A stretch of DNA of 11,120 nt from an uncultured Coriobacteriaceae bacterium (GTDB taxonomy: Bacteria; Actinomycetota; Coriobacteriia; Coriobacteriales; Atopobiaceae). The notes beneath the pieces are model-generated. The model saw only the letters and a list, made by a program, of their open reading frames with translations, was not told the DNA's origin and did not search any database. The DNA is taken from assembly GCA_900551595.1 (NCBI GenBank), contig URWR01000038.1, positions 1-11,120 on the forward strand, read 5' to 3'. A program made the position numbers and the translations under genes. This document shows, piece by piece, positions 1-6,375 of this stretch. How positions within the stretch are numbered: position 1 is the stretch's first letter; the number at the start of each line of letters is the position of its first letter.

Positions 1-63
1 AGTTGGTAGAGCACCGCTCTCGTAAAGCGGGGGCCACCAGTTCGAGTCTGGTAGCTGGCTCCA
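1..63 (+). tRNA. tRNA-Thr (anticodon CGU), 5' end cut off by window edge
   Basis: The cloverleaf is visible from the D-loop onward. The anticodon stem CCGCT/AGCGG encloses the loop CTCGTAA with anticodon CGT, which reads the threonine codon ACG. The T-arm is ACCAG/CTGGT around TTCGAGT. The 3' strand of the acceptor stem is AGCTGGC, followed by discriminator T and a genomically encoded CCA ending at base 63. About 12 bases of the 5' end (acceptor strand and start of the D-arm) lie outside the window. Identity follows from the anticodon. Confidence 0.93.
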
Positions 64-73
64 GTAAATTTGC

Positions 74-110
74 AGGTCAGTGGTCGTGTGGCTGCTGACC
101 TTTTTTCTTT
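74..110 (+). terminator. Rho-independent terminator of the tRNA-Thr transcript
   Basis: A 7-bp stem AGGTCAG (74-80) pairs with CTGACCT (95-101), with possible G-U pairs extending inward, and runs into TTTTTTCTTT (101-110). It starts 11 bases after the tRNA CCA end, the expected place for a tRNA terminator. Confidence 0.85.
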
Positions 111-140
111 AGTGTAAAGGTAAATAAAACATCGAATGCC

Positions 141-168
141 AGTTGACTGTATATGAGAAACGTCAACT
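141..168 (+). promoter_or_regulatory. Inverted repeat upstream of the XRE regulator, possible operator
   Basis: AGTTGAC (141-147) and GTCAACT (162-168) are perfect 7-bp inverted half-sites whose starts lie 21 bp apart, about two helical turns. The left half-site contains TTGACT (143-148), which resembles a -35 box, but no good -10 follows at 17 bp. A symmetric site this far apart suits a dimeric helix-turn-helix protein, so autoregulation by the next gene is a reasonable guess. No experimental or family-level consensus supports it. Confidence 0.35.
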
Positions 169-242
169 AGCGCTCCTTTGATTCCACTCCAGTTCGACTT
201 CATACTGGGACTACCAGCCGATTACAACATCAGAGGAGCACC

Positions 243-1433
243 ATGGACACAACCATTAGCATCGGTCGTACCATTGCACGAGAGCGCCGTCGCAGAGGTG
301 TCACGCAAGAGGAGCTCGCCGCCCACCTGAGTGTTTCAAAGGCTGCCGTCTCAAAGTGGGAGCTCGAGCAGAGCTTGCCGGATGTGAGCCTACTGCCTCG
401 CATCGCTGCGTACTTCTCACTTACCTTAGATGAGCTTTTCGACTGGCGAAACGAGCTTACTGAAGAAGAGTCTGCCACACTCTACGTCGAGGTGTGTGCA
501 CTGGCCGAGCAGGATCTTGTTGCTGCACACGAACGTCTACGCATGCTTGCCACCGAACACTACTCTGATACGAATCTATTGCTCATGCTCGCGTCGCTGC
601 TTACGGTGTGGGGTGCGGGTATGACAACGTCTTTCACGCTGGTACCTGAGCAGGACAGCGCTTGTCGCAACATGCCTGATGCGGATACACTCACAGACGA
701 GGCACTCGTCCTCATCGAACATGTACTCGAAACGGCAACGGATCCATCGACGCTCTTTCTTGCACAGCAACAGAAGGCCACAGTACTCTTTCAGGCAGGC
801 CGCTTCGATGAGACTGCTTCGGTCTTGGAGCCACTCGTGCGACGGCAGGATGCAAGCGCCCCGACGATGCTCCTTGCTTCTGCCTATCGCAAGCTTGGAC
901 GCAACGATGATGCTCTTAAACTTCTTCAGATAGAACGTTTGAGAGCTACGCACTTCGTGCTCTCGTCACTCATGCAAGAGATGGGGATGCGGGACGATGT
1001 AGCATTCGCGCGAGCTGCTGGTTCAGCCGCACAGACTGTCTTCGAGGCTTTGGATATGGATGTGGTAAACCCATTCTTCTCGACTACGATATCCCTCGAG
1101 CTCTCCGAAGCTTTACGTCGCGCGGGTGAGAAGGACGAAGCACTTAAAGCTCTTGTGCGTGTGATTGATACTGTGATTGAGACTCAGACGGCTCCGAGTC
1201 CATCTGATTCTCCGTTTTGGGACTGCATAGCTGACAACTTTGATTCCTCCCGAGTTGGTGAGGCCTGGGCTGAGCACAAAGTCCATCAGGCGAACGACAT
1301 TGCCGCGCTTATGCGTCAGACGCTTGTCGAGCGGTTGTTATCCTCCGAGTGGCGCAAACTTGCGGGTGACGATCCGCGCTATCAAGAGATTGTCGAGATG
1401 ATTGCCCATCTTTCGGATGCGAATTCGTATTGA
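243..1433 (+). CDS. XRE-family HTH transcriptional regulator with TPR-like C-terminal body
   Basis: This is a 396-residue DNA-binding regulator. Residues 8-63 form an XRE/Cro-type helix-turn-helix; the recognition region TQEELAAHLSVSKAAVSKWE (21-40) is followed by LPDVSLLPRIAAYF, typical of this family. The remaining ~330 residues are soluble and helical, with TPR-like stretches near 170-200, 204-234 and 283-313 (for example AYRKLGRNDDALKLL and ALRRAGEKDEALKAL). The start is ATG 243, with AGAGGAG at 232-238 four bases upstream. This layout is common for Firmicutes and Coriobacterial regulators and resembles RRNPP-type peptide sensors, but no cognate peptide gene is evident. The gene stands alone between the tRNA terminator and the phosphate operon, so its target is unknown. 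The HTH call is firm; a ligand-sensing role for the body is inference. Confidence 0.88.
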   Translation: MDTTISIGRTIARERRRRGVTQEELAAHLSVSKAAVSKWELEQSLPDVSLLPRIAAYFSLTLDELFDWRNELTEEESATLYVEVCALAEQDLVAAHERLRMLATEHYSDTNLLLMLASLLTVWGAGMTTSFTLVPEQDSACRNMPDADTLTDEALVLIEHVLETATDPSTLFLAQQQKATVLFQAGRFDETASVLEPLVRRQDASAPTMLLASAYRKLGRNDDALKLLQIERLRATHFVLSSLMQEMGMRDDVAFARAAGSAAQTVFEALDMDVVNPFFSTTISLELSEALRRAGEKDEALKALVRVIDTVIETQTAPSPSDSPFWDCIADNFDSSRVGEAWAEHKVHQANDIAALMRQTLVERLLSSEWRKLAGDDPRYQEIVEMIAHLSDANSY

Positions 1434-1548
1434 CGGCGCTCGAAGATTTTGCAGCAATTGTAGTGCCATGTCTCTACCATCTGTTCCGATACCATAGCTG
1501 GACATTTGCCGGACAAAAGGCAGCGGGCAAGCAGAAGCAAACATTTCC

Positions 1549-1598
1549 CTAACAAAACTCTTAACGTGGAGCTTACAAAGCTAAAACTCAACTAAAAT
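1549..1598 (+). promoter_or_regulatory. AT-rich short-repeat array upstream of the phosphate permease; possible Pho-type box and promoter
   Basis: Five similar hexamers on the plus strand begin at 1549 (CTAACA), 1560 (CTTAAC), 1572 (CTTACA), 1581 (CTAAAA) and 1592 (CTAAAA), at spacings of 11, 12, 9 and 11 bp. The last one contains TAAAAT (1593-1598), a possible -10 box about 35 bp before the start codon. A short palindrome AGCTT-ACA-AAGCT lies at 1570-1582. Direct repeats spaced about one helical turn are characteristic of PhoB/PhoP-family response-regulator boxes, and the next gene is a phosphate transporter. The regulator assignment is inference. Confidence 0.4.
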
Positions 1599-1621
1599 GT
1601 CATCTAGGCAGTAAGTGTCTG

Positions 1622-1628
1622 AAAGGAG
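1622..1628 (+). promoter_or_regulatory. Ribosome binding site that decides the GTG start of the phosphate permease
   Basis: AAAGGAG at 1622-1628 lies four bases before GTG 1633, in the permease frame. An upstream in-frame GTG at 1615 has no purine-rich sequence before it. The ATG at 1631 overlaps the chosen start but is in another frame that stops after 17 codons. Confidence 0.65.
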
Positions 1629-1632
1629 ACAT

Positions 1633-2682
1633 GTGGTTAGTTTCTCGCTCTTTCTTGAGACCCTTGCCTCGAACCCCTTTCTAGCCGTGGTAATCGTGCT
1701 GGTTCTGGGCACGATTTTCGTTAACGGCGCTACCGACGCTGCAAATGCAATTGCAGAGTCGGTTGGTACTCGTTCCATTGGTATCAATGCAGCAATTGCA
1801 ATGAGCGTAGTCTGCAACTTCGTGGGTCTTGTACTCATGTCGCTCATCTCCACAGCCGTTGCCGACACCATCTCTGGCATGGTTGACTTTGGTGGAGATT
1901 CGCATGCAGCACTTATTGCACTCGCTGCGGCAACAGTGGGTATCGTGGCCTGGGGCATTGGTGCTTGGTTGTTTGGTATTCCTACCAGTGAAAGCCACGC
2001 GCTTATCGCTGGCCTTACCGGTGCTGCCCTTGCTGTGCAGGGTGGCTTTGATGGCGTGAATGGGGCAGAGTGGATAAAGGTTATTTATGGCCTTATTCTT
2101 TCCACAGTCTTGGGATTTGGAGCTGGCTGGGGTATCACCAAGCTCATCCAACGCCTTTGTCGTAATGTTGATCGTCGTCGTGCTGACAATGCTTTTGGCG
2201 GCCTTCAGGTTCTGGGCTCGGCTTTTGTTGCCTTGATGCATGGCGCACAAGATGGTCAGAAGTTCATGTCTACCGCAATGCTTGCTATCGTGCTTTCCGT
2301 AGGGGCAAACATCAGTGATGTCCAGGGATTCCCTCTGTGGATTGAAGTTCTTTGTGCTGCCACGATGGCGTTGGGTACTGCTGTAGGCGGCAAGCGCATT
2401 ATCAAAAAAGTTGGTATGGAGATGGCAAATCTCGAGAAGTACCAGGGGTTTGCAGCTTCTCTCTCTGCAAGCGCAAGCCTGCTTATCGCTACCCTGACAG
2501 GACTTCCCGTGTCGACTACCCATACCAAGACAGCAGCTATTATGGGCGCAGGAGCAGCAAAGAACATTCGCTCTGTTCGCTGGCAGGTAGCAAAGGAAAT
2601 GGTATTTACCTGGGTATTTACCTTCCCAGGCTGCGGCATTATTGGTTTTGTGCTGGCAAAGGTATTTCTCGTACTGTTTTAA
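1633..2682 (+). CDS. Inorganic phosphate transporter, PiT family
   Basis: This is a 349-residue integral membrane protein, probably importing phosphate (as metal-phosphate or by ion symport, as known for PiT/PF01384). It is hydrophobic throughout and shows the internal duplication of the family. The first repeat has the signature NGATDAANAI (31-40), followed by PTSESHALIAG. The second repeat has MHGAQDGQKFM and LPVSTTHTKTAAIMG. The usual GANDxAN asparagine is replaced by Thr in the first motif and Gln in the second; I recall such variants in the Firmicutes-type branch that travels with DUF47 partners. The start is GTG 1633, chosen for its ribosome binding site. The DUF47 gene follows 80 bases later with no terminator between, indicating an operon. 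A repeat array just upstream may make it phosphate-responsive. Confidence 0.9.
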   Translation: MVSFSLFLETLASNPFLAVVIVLVLGTIFVNGATDAANAIAESVGTRSIGINAAIAMSVVCNFVGLVLMSLISTAVADTISGMVDFGGDSHAALIALAAATVGIVAWGIGAWLFGIPTSESHALIAGLTGAALAVQGGFDGVNGAEWIKVIYGLILSTVLGFGAGWGITKLIQRLCRNVDRRRADNAFGGLQVLGSAFVALMHGAQDGQKFMSTAMLAIVLSVGANISDVQGFPLWIEVLCAATMALGTAVGGKRIIKKVGMEMANLEKYQGFAASLSASASLLIATLTGLPVSTTHTKTAAIMGAGAAKNIRSVRWQVAKEMVFTWVFTFPGCGIIGFVLAKVFLVLF

Positions 2683-2762
2683 CGCTCGGGTCTGGAGGTA
2701 TGGCGCGCTTTTGACAAGATTACCTTCGCGCCAACCGGCTAGCGCCAAGTAAAGGAGCTCCT

Positions 2763-3383
2763 ATGACACGTATTAAGAAAGAAGATCACTTCTACACCAT
2801 GCTGCGCGACCTTGCCAGCAAGATTGTTGAGGCCGCCGATGAATACAAGGACATCATCTGCGAATTCCCAGAGTCTATCGCACGTATTCCTCAGATGAAG
2901 GTGTATGAGACCGAATGCGATGAAAAAGTAAAGCGCATTATGGAGAACCTCTACACCTCGTTCATTACACCTTTTGAGCGTGAGGATATCTCTGATTTGG
3001 CTCTTGCGCTCGACGACATTGTCGACATGATGAACGGTGTTGTTGTTCGTCTCGACTTGTTCAACATTTCAGACACCCGTGAAGAGGCTCCACAGCTTGC
3101 TGAGCTCACCGTTCGTTGTGTTGGCGAAGTGTATGACATGATTGATAGGCTTCCCAACTTCAAGAGCGATCGAACGGTTATGGACAAGGCCATCATGATC
3201 TCAAGCATTGAGGATGAAGGCGACATTGTTTACTCAACTGCTTTAAGGCGTCTGTTCCGCGATGAGGAGAATGGCCGTACCAGTGTTACCTGGCTGCGTC
3301 TTTTTGACCGCATGGAGCTGTGCCTCGATGCGTGTGATAAGTCTGCTGGCGTCGTTCGTTCGGTTGTTATGAAGAGCGCTTAA
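2763..3383 (+). CDS. DUF47-family (PhoU-like) phosphate transport accessory protein
   Basis: This is a 206-residue soluble, all-helical protein of the DUF47/UPF0111 family, structurally related to PhoU. Diagnostic stretches are KKEDHFYTML (5-14), an acidic ExxxD motif near 49-53 (YETECDEKV) of the kind that binds metal in PhoU-like bundles, and FITPFEREDISDLALALDDIVD (starting near 67). Length fits the family. The start is ATG 2763, with AAAGGAG at 2751-2757. In other bacteria DUF47 proteins (for example the Pap partner of Pit in Sinorhizobium) sit beside PiT permeases and are thought to modulate them; the same arrangement is seen here. The protein probably acts at the cytoplasmic face of the permease. 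The functional mechanism is inferred from family context only. Confidence 0.9.
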   Translation: MTRIKKEDHFYTMLRDLASKIVEAADEYKDIICEFPESIARIPQMKVYETECDEKVKRIMENLYTSFITPFEREDISDLALALDDIVDMMNGVVVRLDLFNISDTREEAPQLAELTVRCVGEVYDMIDRLPNFKSDRTVMDKAIMISSIEDEGDIVYSTALRRLFRDEENGRTSVTWLRLFDRMELCLDACDKSAGVVRSVVMKSA

Positions 3384-3426
3384 ATCCACGTTTATACGTT
3401 GCGGCAGTGCAATCCGCCTGTCTAAT

Positions 3427-3491
3427 ATGGACAAGTTCCTTTAATTCTGATACCAATTGAGATACAGAATTAAGGAGCTTGTCCATTTTTT
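3427..3491 (+). terminator. Large Rho-independent terminator after the phosphate operon
   Basis: The left arm 3427-3449 begins ATGGACAAG and ends AATTCTG. It pairs with the right arm 3465-3486, which begins CAGAATT and ends CTTGTCCAT, leaving one extra T and one G-U pair. About 22 bp of stem enclose a 15-base loop, and a run of six T (3486-3491) follows. The arms are roughly twice as long as those of the other terminators here. In the reverse direction there is no T-tract, so it acts on plus-strand transcripts only. It separates the DUF47 gene from the HAD gene. Confidence 0.88.
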
Positions 3492-3523
3492 ATAGGTGCT
3501 TGGTGCGACCACGGAGGTGTGGC

Positions 3524-4168
3524 ATGGCCCGTCCCGAAAATCTCAAGGGTGTACTTTTTGATTTTGACGGAACTCTTGCGGATACGGAAATACTTGGCTT
3601 TGAGCTCGATCAAGCTGTTGCAGCACAGTATGGCATCAGGCTTGATGAACAGGACCTTCGTTCGCTTATTGGCACAACAGGATTAGAGTCGGTGCCGGCG
3701 ATGTTTGCCCGCCATGGTGTGGAAATTACCTATCCAGAGTTTGAGGCGCGTCGTCAACGGAACGATGTTATCTATAAAGAGCGGCTCCAAGGGCTTGTTC
3801 CTGGTGCAAAAAAGGTGTTGGACGACTTGGTCGCCCACGGCATTCGTCTCGCACTTGTTTCTACGACTGATACGTATGAGATTGTGTATGCCTGCAATCG
3901 CTTTGGCATAACATCCCATTTTGATGCCTTTGTTGGCGGCGACATGGATCTTGTAGGAAAGCCTGCACCCGATCCATACCTCACTGCACTCGGATTCTTG
4001 GGTCTAAAACCGGAGGAGTGCATTGTCGTTGAAGATTCACCGACTGGTATTGCTGCTGGTAAAGCGGCTGGCATGCATACCATAGCTTTTACAGGTGGAT
4101 CGGTTGTGCAGGATGTAAGTGCTGCAGATGAAACGTTTGCTTCTTACGAGGAACTTTCACTTATCTGA
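3524..4168 (+). CDS. HAD-superfamily hydrolase, subfamily IA (beta-phosphoglucomutase-like)
   Basis: This is a 214-residue cytosolic phosphatase or phosphomutase of the haloacid dehalogenase fold. All four HAD motifs are present: motif I DFDGTLADTE with nucleophile Asp13 and acid Asp15; motif II Ser113-Thr114 in LVSTTD; motif III Lys146 in GKPAPDPY; motif IV Glu170-Asp171 in VVEDSPTGIAAGKAAGM. The helical C1-type cap lies between motifs I and II (about 20-90). The sequence fits the group containing beta-phosphoglucomutase, phosphoglycolate phosphatase and YcjU/GPP-like enzymes; the substrate cannot be read from it. The start is ATG 3524, with GGAGG at 3513-3517 six bases upstream; an in-frame upstream start at 3479 would fall inside the terminator hairpin. 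The last 25 bases overlap the convergent transporter gene. No terminator follows. Confidence 0.9.
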   Translation: MARPENLKGVLFDFDGTLADTEILGFELDQAVAAQYGIRLDEQDLRSLIGTTGLESVPAMFARHGVEITYPEFEARRQRNDVIYKERLQGLVPGAKKVLDDLVAHGIRLALVSTTDTYEIVYACNRFGITSHFDAFVGGDMDLVGKPAPDPYLTALGFLGLKPEECIVVEDSPTGIAAGKAAGMHTIAFTGGSVVQDVSAADETFASYEELSLI

Positions 4169-5160
4169 CATGCTGGCTCGCCCTCTTCGGTGCTTCGCTT
4201 TTCTAAGGGGCTGCGTTCCACAATGTAGATACCTGCCGCAACAAGCAAAAGGGATGCAACGGTGGCAAAACCTACCGTTGTGCCCTCTGGGCCGAGCAAC
4301 AGAAGTGAAATCAAAACGCCAAATACGGGAATTTCAAACTCAAATATGGCGACATGCGAAACGTCATTATCGCGAAGCAACATACTCCAAACGCCATATG
4401 CAACAGCTGACACCATAACAAGCCAGGCAAGCACGAGAAGGCCTGCGGGGTGCTCAGCAAAACCAACATGTCCGCCAAGAGCAAGACCTACAACGAAGAG
4501 CCCAAAACCACCGATCATGAACTGCCATCCGCAGAGCATAACAGGTGAATGACCTTGGGAGTGGCGCGCCATTAAAACCGTTGACATGGCTGCCATAACG
4601 GTGGCAAGCACAATCATGCCCTCACCCTCAAAAGAAAAGCCTGCAGACGCAATGTCGCCTGCAGAAAGTGCCACTCCTGCAAAGCCGACGATGCAGCCTA
4701 GAGCCTTGCGCGCGGTTAGTCGCTCCATATGAAAAATGAGAGAGGAAACAAGGAGTGCGACAAAAACGCTTACCCCTTGTAACAGCGAGCTGCTAACACC
4801 TGTTGCATGAGCGGTTCCAATATAGGTACATACATACTGTCCAAATGTTTGAAAGAATGAGAGCTCGGCTGCAAGGCCCATCTCCTTACGGTTAGGCAGT
4901 CGGCGTGCTGCAGGGTTAACCAGGGCATGCACAAGGGTTACCGCAAGACCAGCCAAAAAGAACCTCGAACCGGCAAACAGAAGAAGAGAACCAGTGTCGT
5001 TTGAGGAAATAGAGAGAATCTGGTATCCCAAGCGAATAACTGGCAAGGCGCTTCCCCAGAGAATGCAGGAGAGGCTTGCGAGTATGACAAGAACAAAGGG
5101 CTTGTTAAGCGGATGAGACGTGATTTCAGGTGTCTCGTTTGGGTGTGTATTAGAGCTCAC
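4144..5160 (-). CDS. EamA/DMT-family transporter (probable metabolite exporter)
   Basis: This is a 338-residue protein with about ten hydrophobic helices in two EamA-like halves, the layout of drug/metabolite superfamily members. The first half opens with FVLVILASLSCILWGSALPV, the usual helix 1 with its tryptophan-glycine turn. The second half starts near the GEGMIVLATVMAAMSTVLMA region. A polar tail rich in Glu and Ser closes the protein. DMT members export amino acids, metabolites or nucleotide sugars; the substrate is not readable here, though the upstream threonine aldolase makes an amino acid plausible. The start is taken as GTG 5160, seven bases after GGAG; ATG 5166 is too close to that site, and ATG 5181 has none. 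Its start overlaps the aldolase stop (4-bp-scale coupling, 11 bases shared) and its end overlaps the convergent HAD gene by 25 bases. Confidence 0.85.
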   Translation of the reverse strand: MSSNTHPNETPEITSHPLNKPFVLVILASLSCILWGSALPVIRLGYQILSISSNDTGSLLLFAGSRFFLAGLAVTLVHALVNPAARRLPNRKEMGLAAELSFFQTFGQYVCTYIGTAHATGVSSSLLQGVSVFVALLVSSLIFHMERLTARKALGCIVGFAGVALSAGDIASAGFSFEGEGMIVLATVMAAMSTVLMARHSQGHSPVMLCGWQFMIGGFGLFVVGLALGGHVGFAEHPAGLLVLAWLVMVSAVAYGVWSMLLRDNDVSHVAIFEFEIPVFGVLISLLLLGPEGTTVGFATVASLLLVAAGIYIVERSPLEKRSTEEGEPACQISESSS

Positions 5161-6205
5161 GAGCATACTCCAGAAGTTCATCTACATCGTTGAGTGTGGT
5201 TGCCCAAGAACAGACAAAACGAATTACTTTTTGCCCGTCTTCGAGCGTCAGAAATACCTCACACCCACTTGCTTTCTCAAACTGCTCAGCCTTATCTGGG
5301 GAAACGATAAAAAACTGTTGATTGGAAGTGGAATCGCCATAAGGGGTGTATCCAGCCTCAATCATGCCTGAGCGCAGATGATTGGCACATACGTTTGCAT
5401 TTCTTGCCAACTGCCAATACAGCGCCTCATCAGGCGTGTTGGCTGCGCCACCTGCAAAGGCGGTCCCAAACTGAACGCCAAGCAAGCGGCCTTTTGCCAA
5501 GAGTCCGCCTCGTTCTTTTACCAGGTAGGGGAAGTCTTGCGCAAGCTGCTTATCGGCGATGACAACTGCCTCGCCAAAGAGCATGCCGTTTTTCGTGCCT
5601 CCAATGCTGAAAGCATCAACCTTTTGTGCAAGATAGGGAAGGGTAATATCGTTGTTAGGGGCAGTAAGAGCACTGCCGAGACGCGCTCCATCGAGATACA
5701 CCTTCAAATCATGACCATGGGCCCAATCACATATGGCATCCAAGCGGTCGCGCGTCCAGACACCACCAAACTCTGTTGTATTGCTGATATAGATCAGCGC
5801 AGGGCGTGTCATATGTCGACCGGTGGAAGTTTGAAAACGCCATACACGCTCCGCCGCTTCAGGGCTCAAAAATCCATCAGCATCATCGGTGGGAAGAACG
5901 GTGCGACCACAAGCGGCAATTGCTCCTGTCTCATGCACATTGATATGACCGTCTTTTGTGCAGATAACCCCTTCGTAGTCGCGCAGCATGCCCGATACAC
6001 AAACAAGATTTGCCGATGTACCACCTATACAAAATTCAACGGACACATCATCGCGTCCAACTGCTGTACGGATAAGTTCACGAGCATGCTCAGTGTGAGG
6101 ATCGCCCTCGGTATAGCCTACCGTTTGCTCATAGTTCGTATCGACAAGTGCATCCAAAAGAGCCGGAGCTGCACCCTCAGAGTAATCATTCATAAACATG
6201 CGCAT
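5150..6205 (-). CDS. Low-specificity L-threonine aldolase (PLP enzyme, beta-eliminating lyase family)
   Basis: This 351-residue cytosolic enzyme cleaves L-threonine or allo-threonine to glycine and acetaldehyde using pyridoxal phosphate (fold type I, PF01212). Visible signatures: NDYSEGA at the N-terminus; GGTSAN (61-66) for cofactor phosphate contact; HINVHETGA (87-95), whose first His stacks on the PLP ring; LDGAR with Asp172 and Arg175; and the Schiff-base Lys205 in SIGGTKNGM. Length matches the family. The start at ATG 6205 gives the usual short leader before NDYSEG; its ribosome binding site is weak (TTGGAAC), and ATG 6199 or 6193 are possible. It is first in a pair with the EamA transporter and is divergent from the branched-chain aminotransferase. 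It may supply glycine; alanine-like substrates cannot be excluded. Confidence 0.93.
   Translation of the reverse strand: MRMFMNDYSEGAAPALLDALVDTNYEQTVGYTEGDPHTEHARELIRTAVGRDDVSVEFCIGGTSANLVCVSGMLRDYEGVICTKDGHINVHETGAIAACGRTVLPTDDADGFLSPEAAERVWRFQTSTGRHMTRPALIYISNTTEFGGVWTRDRLDAICDWAHGHDLKVYLDGARLGSALTAPNNDITLPYLAQKVDAFSIGGTKNGMLFGEAVVIADKQLAQDFPYLVKERGGLLAKGRLLGVQFGTAFAGGAANTPDEALYWQLARNANVCANHLRSGMIEAGYTPYGDSTSNQQFFIVSPDKAEQFEKASGCEVFLTLEDGQKVIRFVCSWATTLNDVDELLEYAREL
5168..5171 (-). promoter_or_regulatory. Ribosome binding site for the EamA transporter inside the aldolase gene
   Basis: Read on the minus strand, GGAG (5171-5168) sits seven bases before GTG 5160. It lies within the final codons of the threonine aldolase, so translation of the two genes is probably coupled. 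Confidence 0.5.
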
Positions 6206-6290
6206 ATAGTTCCAATCTCACGTGTTAGAAAGAGACCGTACCAAAAGATTGTCTCAGACTCTTATCAGACTTGTTTCACATCTCTTCAAA

Positions 6291-6319
6291 TTGACGTACA
6301 AAGTCTTTGTCAGTAGTAC
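6291..6319 (+). promoter_or_regulatory. Candidate promoter with internal palindrome upstream of the aminotransferase
   Basis: TTGACG (6291-6296) matches a sigma-70-type -35 box in five of six positions. Seventeen bases later is TAGTAC (6314-6319), a poor -10. In the spacer lies the palindrome ACAAAG-T-CTTTGT (6298-6310), where a repressor could block the promoter. It sits in the 170-base divergent region between the aldolase and the aminotransferase. The weak -10 keeps confidence low. Confidence 0.35.
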
Positions 6320-6375
6320 ACTTTCTGACGGACCACCAAGTCGGATGGAAGAAAAACGTGGAAAGGAAGCACGTA

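Noticed and set aside
1..63. tRNA-Thr 3' end as a possible integration (att) site for a mobile element
   Set aside because: No integrase, no phage or conjugation genes and no repeat of the tRNA 3' end were found in the window; a normal terminator follows the tRNA.
1468..1497. A 9-codon frame (MSLPSVPIP) after the XRE regulator, considered as a signal peptide gene for an RRNPP-like sensor
   Set aside because: It has no ribosome binding site, no secretion-type leader and no length typical of propeptides. Chance frame.
1681..2748. A 355-codon minus-strand open frame opposite the phosphate permease
   Set aside because: It has no ribosome binding site and a composition unlike a real protein (rich in Cys, His, Lys and Asn), and it mirrors the well-supported PiT gene. 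It is an antisense shadow.
5378..6316. A 312-codon plus-strand open frame opposite the threonine aldolase
   Set aside because: It is rich in Cys and Arg without domain motifs, and lies over a gene with complete catalytic motifs. Shadow frame.
6206..6375. A T-box leader or riboswitch upstream of the branched-chain aminotransferase
   Set aside because: No T-box consensus (AGGGUGGNACCGCG-like) and no leader terminator are visible; only a short palindrome and a promoter-like sequence.
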